DNA from: Butyrivibrio sp. MC2021
GTDB lineage: Bacteria > Bacillota > Clostridia > Lachnospirales > Lachnospiraceae
Direction of reading: 5' to 3'
DNA: 64,000 nt
Assembly (NCBI RefSeq): GCF_000621605.1
Contig: NZ_JHXX01000001.1
Location: 992,001 to 1,056,000, forward strand
The notes under the pieces are model-generated. The model was given only the letters and a program-made list of their open reading frames with translations. It was not told where the DNA came from and did no database searches. Of this stretch, positions 53,934 to 62,228 are shown piece by piece. How positions within the stretch are numbered: position 1 is the stretch's first letter; every line of letters begins with the position of its first letter. The translations under genes were made by a program, and so were the position numbers.

Positions 53934-54809
53934 TTATTTCTTCTTTTTCTCACCGGTTACACGAAGCTGGATCTGTGTAAGGGCCAGGATAATAAGGAAC
54001 AGTACAACTGATCCTGCTGCTGCAACGCCGTACTTGTAGCTGTTGTAGAACTTATCGTAAATATAGTAAACGATAGTGATGGCGCTGTTGGCAGGGCCTG
54101 CTTTTCCCTGGAACAGTGAGAATACTTCGTTGTAAACCTTGAAGGCGCCGATCATTCCGATAACGCTGGAATAAACGATCATAGGGGCCAGCTGAGGAAC
54201 AGTGATTCTTGTGAATACTCGAAGCCTTGGTGTTGAGTCGATTCTTGCTGCGCGGTAAATATCCTCAGGAATAGTCTGAAGACCCGCAAGGAAGATCAGG
54301 ATGTTGAAAGCCATGCTCTTCCAGATAGCAAAGATAATAAGCGCAGGCATTGCGTACTGTGGAAGGTTAAGCCACTGTACAGGATCAATTCCGAAAAGGC
54401 CAAGGAAATAGTTGATAAGACCGTAGTTGGAATTGAACATCCATCTCCATACGATACCGATGGCGATAACGCTGGTAACGTAAGGAAGGAAGTAAATTGT
54501 CTGGAACAAAGCCTTAAAGCGCTTGCAGCTGTTGATAAGAACAGCGATTACCAGTGATAAGAATATTGAAGCGGGAACTACGCAGATAACGTAGATGCTT
54601 GTATTCTTAAGGGACTTGGCAAAATCAGGATCAGCGAAGAGATTCTTGTAGTTCTCGAATCCGATGGAGCTGTATCCGTGGTTGATGATGCTGTAGTCAC
54701 CCAAAAAGCTCATAATGATGGCCCTTATCAGAGGATAAACGGTAAAGGCAAGCATAATGATTATTGACGGAAGGAGATAGAGATATCCTTTAAAACTCTT
54801 TTTATCCAT
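53934..54809 (-). CDS. Sugar ABC transporter permease (MalF-like)
   Basis: A 291-residue permease with six TM helices. Conserved parts are LLPSIIIMLAFTVYPL, the EAA-like loop IPEDIYRAARIDSTPRLRVF and YFLPYVTSVIAIGIVWRWMF. It forms the membrane channel with the MalG-like partner encoded just downstream. GGGAG precedes the ATG. The operon order on the minus strand is ATPase, MalF-like, MalG-like and binding protein. Confidence 0.93.
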   Translation of the reverse strand: MDKKSFKGYLYLLPSIIIMLAFTVYPLIRAIIMSFLGDYSIINHGYSSIGFENYKNLFADPDFAKSLKNTSIYVICVVPASIFLSLVIAVLINSCKRFKALFQTIYFLPYVTSVIAIGIVWRWMFNSNYGLINYFLGLFGIDPVQWLNLPQYAMPALIIFAIWKSMAFNILIFLAGLQTIPEDIYRAARIDSTPRLRVFTRITVPQLAPMIVYSSVIGMIGAFKVYNEVFSLFQGKAGPANSAITIVYYIYDKFYNSYKYGVAAAGSVVLFLIILALTQIQLRVTGEKKKK

Positions 54810-54828
54810 TTCATACTCCCTTCATTCA

Positions 54829-55872
54829 TCAGAATCTGCCGATGAGCTTTTCCTGACCATCAAATATCAGGATATGGCCTTCACGAACAGATACGCCAAA
54901 TTTGTCGCCCTCTGCGACCTGAATATATGAATGAACAAGTACGCGAACAGGAGTAGACCCAAGCTTTGAGAAAATAAGAAGGTCACGACCTGTCATTCTG
55001 ATGCTGTCTACGCTGAGAGAAACGCCGTTCTCATCAAGGTAGAAGGACTCAGGACGAATTCCTGCCTTGTAATGACCGTCAGCGAGCTTAACGCCCTTTC
55101 TGAGAACAAGACCGTTAGCTGAGATCTCGCCGTCCTTAACATCAACTTCAATACTATTAATTTCAGGGGTTCCAAGGAACCTGGATACGAAAACATTAGC
55201 AGGATTGAGGTACATTGTCTGAGGAACCTCGTACTGCTGTAGAACACCTTCCTTCATAACAGCGATACGATCGGAGATACTCATAGCCTCCTCCTGGTCG
55301 TGTGTTACGAAGATGGTTGTGATCTTAACTTCCTGCTGAATACGTCTGATCTCTTCTCTGGTTTCAACACGAAGCTTAGCGTCAAGATTTGATAAAGGCT
55401 CGTCAAGAAGAAGAACCTGTGGTTTTTTAACAAGTGCTCTTGCGATTGCCACACGCTGCTGCTGTCCGCCTGAAAGCTCGCCGGGCTTTCTCTTCATAAG
55501 CTGGTCAATCTTAACTACCTTGGCCATCTCGAGAGCCATTTCCCTGGCCTGAGCCTTGTTTACACGTCTGTTGATAAGAGGAAATGTGATATTATCCTCT
55601 ACTGTCATATGAGGATAAAGAGCATAGTTCTGGAAAACAAGACCTATCTCACGATCCTCGGGAGAGATGTTAGTTACATCCTTATCTCCGAAATAAATGC
55701 GCCCCTCTGTAGGTGTAGTAAGACCTGAAAGCATAAAAAGTGTAGTGGACTTACCACAGCCTGATGGTCCTAAAAGACCTACCAGCTCCCCGTCCTTAAT
55801 GGTGAGATTCATGTGATCTACAGCATTAAGAGTGCCATAAGTTTTTGTTAGATTTTCAATTCTGATATCCAT
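54829..55872 (-). CDS. Sugar ABC transporter ATPase (MsmK/UgpC-type)
   Basis: A 347-residue ATPase with Walker A LLGPSGCGKSTTL, signature LSGGQQQRVAIARAL, Walker B VLLLDEPLSNLDAKLR and a C-terminal regulatory TOBE domain (about 240-347). It powers import through the two permeases downstream, which are encoded in the same operon. It is first in the operon, starting about 100 bases after a promoter-bearing AT-rich gap. In many Clostridia one such ATPase serves several sugar importers, which may hold here too. Confidence 0.95.
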   Translation of the reverse strand: MDIRIENLTKTYGTLNAVDHMNLTIKDGELVGLLGPSGCGKSTTLFMLSGLTTPTEGRIYFGDKDVTNISPEDREIGLVFQNYALYPHMTVEDNITFPLINRRVNKAQAREMALEMAKVVKIDQLMKRKPGELSGGQQQRVAIARALVKKPQVLLLDEPLSNLDAKLRVETREEIRRIQQEVKITTIFVTHDQEEAMSISDRIAVMKEGVLQQYEVPQTMYLNPANVFVSRFLGTPEINSIEVDVKDGEISANGLVLRKGVKLADGHYKAGIRPESFYLDENGVSLSVDSIRMTGRDLLIFSKLGSTPVRVLVHSYIQVAEGDKFGVSVREGHILIFDGQEKLIGRF

Positions 55873-55982
55873 TTTTTACCTACCCAATCTAATAAAAAAA
55901 ATTACCGTTTCTAAACAGACAGCTTTTTATTATACTATAACAGAATGAAATATCAAATGTTTTTTTTAATAAAAATTTAATA

Positions 55983-56018
55983 AAAAAATAAGAGGTAGAC
56001 CGCAAGGGTTCTACCTCT
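55983..56018 (-). terminator. Terminator of the ABC exporter operon
   Basis: AGAGGTAGA (55991-55999) pairs with TCTACCTCT (56010-56018), followed by TTATTTTTTT on the minus strand; about 25 bases after the exporter stop. Confidence 0.9.
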
Positions 56019-56044
56019 AAAAAAATTAATAGTTTCCGCTTATA

Positions 56045-57982
56045 TCAAGCTGTTTCGCTTTTTAGACCTGTGTAAAGCTGATAATATCTCTGACCCTTGG
56101 CGATGAGTTCGTCGTGGGTTCCCTGCTCAACTATCCTTCCCTGCTCCAAAACGATAATGCAATCACTGTTTCGAACAGTTGAAAGTCTGTGGGCGATAAC
56201 AAAGGTGGTTCTTCCCTTCATGAGCTTGTCCATACCGTCCTGAACAATCTTCTCTGTTCTGGTATCGATGGAGGATGTAGCCTCGTCCAGGATAAGAACC
56301 GGAGGATCTGCGATGGCCGCTCTTGCGATGGCAAGAAGCTGTCTCTGACCCTGGGAAAGATTGGCTCCGTCGCCGGTGAGCATTGTGTCATAGCCCTCCG
56401 GAAGTCTCTTGATAAAGCTGTGGGCGTTGGCCAGCTTGGCTGCTGCCTTAACCTCTTCATCTGTAGCTCCCAGCTTGCCGTATCTGATGTTCTCCTTTAC
56501 CGTTCCGGTAAAGAGGTGTGTGTCCTGAAGAACTATGCCCAGGGAGCGGCGAAGATCCTTTTTCTTGATCTTGTTGATATTGATGTTGTCGTATCTGATC
56601 TTACCGTCCTGAATGTCATAGAAGCGGTTGATAAGGTTGGTGATGGTGGTCTTGCCGGCACCGGTGGAGCCTACGAAGGCGATCTTCTGACCGGGCTGTG
56701 CGTGGAGCACGATGTCGTGAAGAACCATCTTTTCATCTGTATAACCGAAATCTACGCCGTTGAAGGTAACATCACCCTCCATGGGCTGATAGGTTGTGGT
56801 ATCAGTAGCCTTGTGGTAATGCTTCCATGCCCAGTGTCCTGTGTGGTGATCGGCTTCAACGATCTCACCGTTCTTCTCCTCGCAGTCAACCAGCATAACG
56901 TAGCCTTCATCGGTCTCAGGCTGCTCATCCAGGAGCTTGAAGATACGCTCTGCTCCCGCAAGGGCCATGATGATGGAGTTAAACTGCATGCTGACCTGGT
57001 TGATGGGCATTGAAAAGCTCTTGTTAAAGGTCAGGAAGCTGGCAAGAGCTCCTACCGTAAGTCCGAAGGTCACATTTCCTGAAAGGGCAATGGCTCCGCC
57101 AAAGATAGCGCAGATAACATAGCTGGTATTTCCGAGCTGAGCATTGATGGGCCCCAGGGCTCCGGAATATGCGTTAGCCTTGAAGGCACTCTTGTAAAGT
57201 TCCTCATTGAGCTCATCAAACTTCTTGATGGACTCAGCCTCGTGATTAAATACCTTTACTACCTTCTGTCCGGTCATCATCTCTTCAATGTAGCCGTTCA
57301 GGGCACCGATATTCTTCTGCTGTGCCACGAAGTTTTTACCTGAAGCCTTGGTGGCCTTGGCTGAACAGAACAGCATGATGGCAACCATCACAAGGGTAAC
57401 AATGGTAAGGGGTATGCTCAGCACCAGCATTGAAGCCAGCACGCTGACGATAGTAATGGCGGAGTTCAGCATCTGAGGGATACTCTGGCTGATCATCTGC
57501 CTAAGGGTATCAATATCATTGGTGTAGATTGACATGATGTCGCCGTGGGCATGGGTGTCAAAATACTTGATGGGAAGGCCCTCCATGTGCTCAAAGAGCT
57601 CCTCACGAAGCCTCTTTAAGGTTCCCTGGTTGATAAAGATCATGGTGTAGGACTGGATAAATGCAGCAAGTACACCAATTCCGTAAAATACCGCAACCCT
57701 GGCCATGGCCCCAAGCAGCGGCCCGTAATCAGAGCTGTGGGTATCCAGCATGGGCTTGATATAGCCGTCGATGAGGGTCTTGGTAAAAAGAGTTCCCTGA
57801 ACGCTGGAAAATACTGTTACAAATATACAGATAACAATGATAAACATCTGAATGGGATAGAATTTAAAGACATATCCCATTATTCTCTTAAAAAGTTTGC
57901 CGGGATTCTCCACCTTGGGACGGGGCATTCCACGTCCCGGTCTTCCGCCGGGGCCCGGTTTAACCTGTTTTTCTTCTGCCAT
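56045..57982 (-). CDS. ABC exporter half-transporter with consensus ATPase site (TM288-like)
   Basis: 645 residues: an Arg/Gly/Pro-rich start, a six-helix TMD (about 35-330), and an NBD (about 395-640) with FVGSTGAGKTTITNLI, signature LSQGQRQLLAIARAA and Walker B ILDEATSSIDTRTEKI with the catalytic Glu. A 40-residue insert ahead of the NBD is rich in His and Trp (ADHHTGHWAWKHYHK). It pairs with the exporter encoded just upstream, as in TM287/288 and BmrCD, and probably exports drugs or lipids. It starts 21 bases after the partner gene, and a MarR gene leads the operon. Confidence 0.94.
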   Translation of the reverse strand: MAEEKQVKPGPGGRPGRGMPRPKVENPGKLFKRIMGYVFKFYPIQMFIIVICIFVTVFSSVQGTLFTKTLIDGYIKPMLDTHSSDYGPLLGAMARVAVFYGIGVLAAFIQSYTMIFINQGTLKRLREELFEHMEGLPIKYFDTHAHGDIMSIYTNDIDTLRQMISQSIPQMLNSAITIVSVLASMLVLSIPLTIVTLVMVAIMLFCSAKATKASGKNFVAQQKNIGALNGYIEEMMTGQKVVKVFNHEAESIKKFDELNEELYKSAFKANAYSGALGPINAQLGNTSYVICAIFGGAIALSGNVTFGLTVGALASFLTFNKSFSMPINQVSMQFNSIIMALAGAERIFKLLDEQPETDEGYVMLVDCEEKNGEIVEADHHTGHWAWKHYHKATDTTTYQPMEGDVTFNGVDFGYTDEKMVLHDIVLHAQPGQKIAFVGSTGAGKTTITNLINRFYDIQDGKIRYDNININKIKKKDLRRSLGIVLQDTHLFTGTVKENIRYGKLGATDEEVKAAAKLANAHSFIKRLPEGYDTMLTGDGANLSQGQRQLLAIARAAIADPPVLILDEATSSIDTRTEKIVQDGMDKLMKGRTTFVIAHRLSTVRNSDCIIVLEQGRIVEQGTHDELIAKGQRYYQLYTGLKSETA

Positions 57983-58003
57983 GTTTTTCTCTCCTTTTAT
58001 ACC

Positions 58004-59767
58004 TTAAGAAACTTGATCAAAATCCGCATCGCCGGCTGCACCGGTCTGGGACTCGTAAACTTCTCTGTAAATCTCATTGGTCTTAAGAAGCTCTTCATGG
58101 CTTCCGAAGCCGTTGACACATCCGTCATCCATTACGATGATCCTGTCACAATTCTGAACAGAGCTGATACGCTGGGCAATGATCAGCTTGGTGGTACCGG
58201 GGATCTCCTCAGCAAAGGCTTTTCTGATCTTGGCATCGGTGGCGGTATCAACAGCGCTGGTGGAATCATCAAGGATCAGTATCTTGGGTTTCTTCAAAAG
58301 AGCTCTTGCGATACAAAGCCTCTGTCTCTGGCCTCCTGATACATTGGTTCCGCCCTGCTCTATCTCTGTGTTGTAGCCCTGGGGCATCTTCTCTATGAAT
58401 TCATCGGCACAGGCCATACGGCAGGCTCTCCTGCAATCCTCCTCGGTGGCATTTTGGTCGCCCCAGCGAAGGTTATCCAGAACGGTTCCGGAGAAAAGAA
58501 CATTTTTCTGAAGAACCACTGATACCTGGTCTCTTAAAACTTCCATGTCATAATCTCTTACGTCCACACCGCCGACCTTGATGCTTCCCTTGGTGACGTC
58601 GTAAAGTCTGCTGATAAGATTGACCAGAGAGGACTTGGCTGAACCGGTTCCACCGATGATTCCGATAGTCTCACCGGACTTTATGTTAAGGTTGATATCC
58701 TTGAGCACAGGCTCCTCGGAATTCTCATTATATGCAAAATCAACATGGTCAAAAATGATACTTCCGTCATTTACATTCTTAATGGCGTTATCCTTGTTGG
58801 TAATTGTGGTCTTCTCATCGATTACCTCTGCGATACGCTTGCCGCTGGCGGAGGCCATTGTCAGCATTACGAAGATCATGCCGAGCATCATGAGGTTCAT
58901 GAGGATGGCCATACAGTAGGTAAGAAGACTCATGAGGTTACCGGTTGAAAGCTCCTCTGCCACGATCATGTGGGCACCGAACCAGCTCACAAGAAGAATG
59001 CAGGCATAAACAGTGGCTGACATAACAGGGCTGATGAGAACCAGGTTCTTCTCAGCTCTTACGAACATATTGTAGATGTTGAAGGCTGCCTTTTTGAACT
59101 TGTCATTCTCGAAATCCTCACGGACATAGGCCTTAACCACACGAATAGCGGATACGTTCTCCTGAACGCTCTCGTTGAGTTCGTCGTATTTCTCAAATAC
59201 CTGCTTGAAGTACTTGGTGGCTCTGTTCATAAGAAGCAGTAAAAAGCCCCCCAGGAAAAGAACAGCCACAAGATAGATGCTGGCCAGTCTGGCATTGATG
59301 GTAAAAGCTGCAACCATGGCAATTATAAGGGATGCCGGTGCTCTCATGGCCATACGAAGAGTCATCATATAGGCATTCTGGATGTTGGTAACATCTGTTG
59401 TAAGTCTTGTTACAAGACCTGAAGTTGAGAACTTGTCGATGTTGGCAAAGGAAAAGGTCTGAATGTTGTCAAACATTGCCTTCCTTAAGTTCTTGGCAAA
59501 GCCTGTGGAAGCCTGTGAGCCGTAATAGGCTCCTCCAAGTCCGGCAAAAAGACCCAAAAGCGCGATAACAAGCATCATTCCACCTACAGTGAAAATAACG
59601 GTCATGCTGCCGCCGTTTGGATTGTTGAATCCAATACCTTCATCCACGATCTTTGCCATAAGGATGGGGATTATCATTTCGCAGATAACCTCCAGCACCA
59701 TACAAAGAGGTGTCAGGAATGAAGGAAGCTTGTATTCCTTTACCTGTGATAAAAGTGTTTTAAGCAT
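58004..59767 (-). CDS. ABC exporter half-transporter with degenerate ATPase site (TM287-like)
   Basis: 587 residues: a six-helix TMD (about 15-310) and an NBD (about 340-570). The P-loop is IGGTGSAKSSLVNL, where the last Gly of GxGKS is Ala. The Walker B is ILILDDSTSAVDTATD with Asp in place of the catalytic Glu. The signature SGGQRQR is normal. This is the typical weak site of heterodimeric exporters; the strong one is in the downstream gene. AGGAG precedes the ATG. The gene sits 36 bases after marR and is coupled with its partner. Confidence 0.94.
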   Translation of the reverse strand: MLKTLLSQVKEYKLPSFLTPLCMVLEVICEMIIPILMAKIVDEGIGFNNPNGGSMTVIFTVGGMMLVIALLGLFAGLGGAYYGSQASTGFAKNLRKAMFDNIQTFSFANIDKFSTSGLVTRLTTDVTNIQNAYMMTLRMAMRAPASLIIAMVAAFTINARLASIYLVAVLFLGGFLLLLMNRATKYFKQVFEKYDELNESVQENVSAIRVVKAYVREDFENDKFKKAAFNIYNMFVRAEKNLVLISPVMSATVYACILLVSWFGAHMIVAEELSTGNLMSLLTYCMAILMNLMMLGMIFVMLTMASASGKRIAEVIDEKTTITNKDNAIKNVNDGSIIFDHVDFAYNENSEEPVLKDINLNIKSGETIGIIGGTGSAKSSLVNLISRLYDVTKGSIKVGGVDVRDYDMEVLRDQVSVVLQKNVLFSGTVLDNLRWGDQNATEEDCRRACRMACADEFIEKMPQGYNTEIEQGGTNVSGGQRQRLCIARALLKKPKILILDDSTSAVDTATDAKIRKAFAEEIPGTTKLIIAQRISSVQNCDRIIVMDDGCVNGFGSHEELLKTNEIYREVYESQTGAAGDADFDQVS

Positions 59768-59803
59768 AGATTTTCTCCTGTTAATTGTTCTTTTTGAAAA
59801 AGA

Positions 59804-60274
59804 TCACAGCTGCTGTTGCATGTTGTCGATGACCTTGTCCAAAAGCTTCCGAAGAGTCTGTATCTCCTCTTCTGTCATGCCCTCGGTCAGAGTTAGATCC
59901 GTGTATCTTTTTCTCTCCTTATTTCTCTCCACAAATTGCTCGCCCTTCGGAGTAAGAACGATATTCCTGTATTTTTTGTTGTCAGGATCAACTGTTACCG
60001 TAAGCATCTCCTTCTCCTCAAGTCTCTTAAGAAGGCCTATGGTAGTGGGATGCTTAATATGAAGTGCCTTGGATATGTCCTTCTGGGTGACCTTATTATT
60101 CCTGTTTTCCCATACATAGGTAATAAGGATCAGCTGTGAAAAGGTCATATCTTCAACCTTAAGCTGCCGGTTGATGATAGCGGCAAAGGTCTCGTGGATA
60201 AGCCTGAACTTAAAGCTTGTTGGCTCATTCTCCCTGTCTCTGAAGATTTTCCTTGGATCGTCTTCGCAGTTCAT
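59804..60274 (-). CDS. MarR-family transcriptional regulator of the exporter operon
   Basis: A 156-residue winged-helix repressor: TQKDISKALHIKHPTTIGLL is the recognition helix part, and EEKEMLTVTVDPDNKKYRNI the wing. GGGAGG precedes the ATG. It is the first gene of marR-ABC-ABC, so it probably represses its own operon until a drug or phenolic compound binds. Two repeat elements lie over its promoter (60297-60344), which fits autoregulation. The inducer is unknown. Confidence 0.93.
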   Translation of the reverse strand: MNCEDDPRKIFRDRENEPTSFKFRLIHETFAAIINRQLKVEDMTFSQLILITYVWENRNNKVTQKDISKALHIKHPTTIGLLKRLEEKEMLTVTVDPDNKKYRNIVLTPKGEQFVERNKERKRYTDLTLTEGMTEEEIQTLRKLLDKVIDNMQQQL

Positions 60275-60296
60275 GTCTCACCTCCCCATGATACAT

Positions 60297-60337
60297 GTAG
60301 CTAGGTACATATAATATGATAGGTAGCTTACTACATA
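60297..60337. promoter_or_regulatory. Paired repeat operator over the marR promoter
   Basis: GTAGCTAGGTACATA at 60297-60311 and GTAGCTTACTACATA at 60323-60337 are direct repeats 26 bases apart. The second contains the inverted repeat GTAG-CTTA-CTAC. One covers the start region and the other lies between -35 and -10, as expected for MarR control. Confidence 0.7.
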
Positions 60338-60344
60338 TTGTCAA
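60316..60344 (-). promoter_or_regulatory. Predicted sigma-A promoter of the marR-ABC operon
   Basis: On the minus strand, TTGACA (60344-60339), a 17-base spacer and TATCAT (60321-60316) form a near-consensus promoter. The leader before the marR ATG is about 35 bases. Confidence 0.72.
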
Positions 60345-60533
60345 TTACAAAAAAATATTTTTTTAGATGGTTTTCACCCATTTTCATCTCTCTTCTTTCT
60401 GGTATGATCAGTTTATGTGAGCCAAATCACATAAACATTTTATCATGATTGCGTTTTGCCCAAAATTAAACCTTTCTAAATAAGGAGGTTTGTAGTATTC
60501 TAAATTCGCACAAATACTAAGTGGAGAGAAAAA

Positions 60534-61310
60534 ATGATAATATTCTTTGATATAGACGGAACAATTTGGGACTGGAAAAACTTCATACCGGAAAGCGCCA
60601 AAAAAGGCATAAAAAAAACTCAGGAGAACGGCCATAAATGCTTTATAAATACCGGAAGATCCAGATCCTTTGTAACCCATGAGGAGCTTCTGGGAATAGG
60701 TTTCGACGGCATCGTATCCTCCTGCGGATGCATGATCGAGTATGACGGAAAGACGATTTTTAACAGACTTATCAGTAAAGAAGACAGTATCAGAACCGTG
60801 GAGACCCTGAACAAATACGAGTTTAAGCCGATTCTGGAAGGGCCCTCTCATCTCTACATGGAGAGGGAGGACTACATCGGAGACCTCTACGGTGAGAAGG
60901 TCATGAGAGAAATGGGCGACAGACTCCGTGGAATAAAGGAGTGCTGGGGCAACTGGGAAATAAATAAGCTCTCCGCCACCTGCAAGCCTGAAAAGAGCAA
61001 AGCATGTTTTGAAGAGTTGTCTGATCTTTATGATTATATGATACACACCGAGACCATATGTGAGATGGTTCCCAAGGGCTTTAACAAGGGCACCGGAATC
61101 CGCAAGGTCTGCGAGCTTCTCGGAGCTGATGTCAAGGACACCATCGCCTTCGGTGACAGCATCAATGACAAGGAGATGCTGGAGGAAGCCGGAACCGCTG
61201 TGGCCATGGGCCGCTGCAGCGATGAGATCGCAAAGATCGCGGACTTCGTCACCGCCAATCTTGAGGATGACGGTATTTGGAAGGGCCTTGAGAAGTTTAA
61301 TTTGATTTAA
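60534..61310 (+). CDS. HAD-superfamily Cof-type phosphatase
   Basis: A 258-residue soluble phosphatase with HAD motif I FFDIDGTIWDW (the nucleophile is the first Asp), motif II INTGRSRSF and motif III/IV AFGDSINDKEMLEEAG. The C2B cap domain lies between (about 85-190), as in Cof/YbiV-type enzymes acting on sugar phosphates or nucleotides. GGAGAG precedes the ATG. It is convergent with queH and overlaps its end by 14 bases. The substrate is unknown. Confidence 0.9.
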   Translation: MIIFFDIDGTIWDWKNFIPESAKKGIKKTQENGHKCFINTGRSRSFVTHEELLGIGFDGIVSSCGCMIEYDGKTIFNRLISKEDSIRTVETLNKYEFKPILEGPSHLYMEREDYIGDLYGEKVMREMGDRLRGIKECWGNWEINKLSATCKPEKSKACFEELSDLYDYMIHTETICEMVPKGFNKGTGIRKVCELLGADVKDTIAFGDSINDKEMLEEAGTAVAMGRCSDEIAKIADFVTANLEDDGIWKGLEKFNLI

Positions 61311-61989
61311 GGCGCTCTGCCTTTGAGAAGCTGCAGCCGCAGAAATCCTGCCTGTAGAGGCCGAATTTGGCGGACAGCTCAATGGAGCGCTTGTAGCCTT
61401 CTTTTTTCTTAAAATCCGATGGCAGGAAGGATATCACATCCCTTCCTGCTTCTTTATTAATATCCGCAGCTGCCAGCTCTCCTACTTCGTTGAGAACTTC
61501 AGCGTTCTTTAAGGGGCTGATGGTAAGGGTGGTGGTAAAATAGTCAAATCCCTTATCTACAGCGATTCTTGCAGTCTCCTTAAGGCGCAGTTCAAAGCAT
61601 TTCCTGCAGCGCTCGCCGCCTTCCCTGCAGTCCTCCAGTCCTTTTGCCGCCTCATAGAACTCCCTTGGGTCATATCGGCCTTCGATGATCTCTATCTTCC
61701 TGGCGCTTTCAGTGGAATGCATATCCTCAAAGCTTTTTTCCTCTATCTGCCTGTTATATTCGGAAATCAGCCTCTTCTCCTCTTCCACTCTCTTTTTATA
61801 TTCATTTTCTTCGGTAATATTGGGATTAAAAAAGAACACAGTAATATCAAAGTACTCTCTAAGGTACTCAAGACAATAGGATGAGCAGGGAGCACAGCAG
61901 GCATGAAGAAGAAGCCTTGGGTATCTGCCTTCCTTTTGAAACTCATCTATTCTTTTTTCAAGCTCTTTCGAGTAATTGCGTTTATTCAT
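61297..61989 (-). CDS. queH: Epoxyqueuosine reductase QueH
   Basis: The cobalamin-free epoxyqueuosine reductase (formerly DUF208), which makes queuosine in tRNA. The 230 residues show LLHACCAPCSSYCLEYL with the adjacent Cys pair, GERCRKCFELRLKETA and YRQDFCGCSFS, the cysteines that bind the Fe-S cluster and nearby iron. GAAGGG precedes the ATG. Other queuosine genes are not in the window. It is convergent with the HAD gene. Confidence 0.92.
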   Translation of the reverse strand: MNKRNYSKELEKRIDEFQKEGRYPRLLLHACCAPCSSYCLEYLREYFDITVFFFNPNITEENEYKKRVEEEKRLISEYNRQIEEKSFEDMHSTESARKIEIIEGRYDPREFYEAAKGLEDCREGGERCRKCFELRLKETARIAVDKGFDYFTTTLTISPLKNAEVLNEVGELAAADINKEAGRDVISFLPSDFKKKEGYKRSIELSAKFGLYRQDFCGCSFSKAERLKSN

Positions 61990-62140
61990 GGTATTCCCTT
62001 CATAACAGATTGCTTTTGATAACTATATCATTAGCATATCATTATGAGAATACCATGAAAATTAAAAAAATCCTTCTCTTCGATTGTTACTTTTTAAGTT
62101 TAATCCCCTATGTTCCACAAAATGTCTACACAATATTTTA

Positions 62141-62169
62141 TTGACTTTTGCACTTTAGCACTTTAAAAT
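62141..62169 (+). promoter_or_regulatory. Predicted sigma-A promoter of the second AGCS symporter
   Basis: TTGACT at 62141-62146, a 17-base spacer and TAAAAT at 62164-62169. The direct repeat GCACTTTAGCACTTT lies inside the spacer and may be an operator. A second -10-like TACAAT lies further downstream. Confidence 0.55.
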
Positions 62170-62228
62170 GATACCAACAGTTTTGTACTCGTGTATACAA
62201 TAATAACGTATAGTGAGAGGAGAGTATT

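Noticed and set aside
60408..61382. Open frame of 324 codons on the minus strand opposite the HAD phosphatase
   Set aside because: The plus-strand frame carries all HAD motifs and a good RBS; the minus frame is a shadow without motifs.
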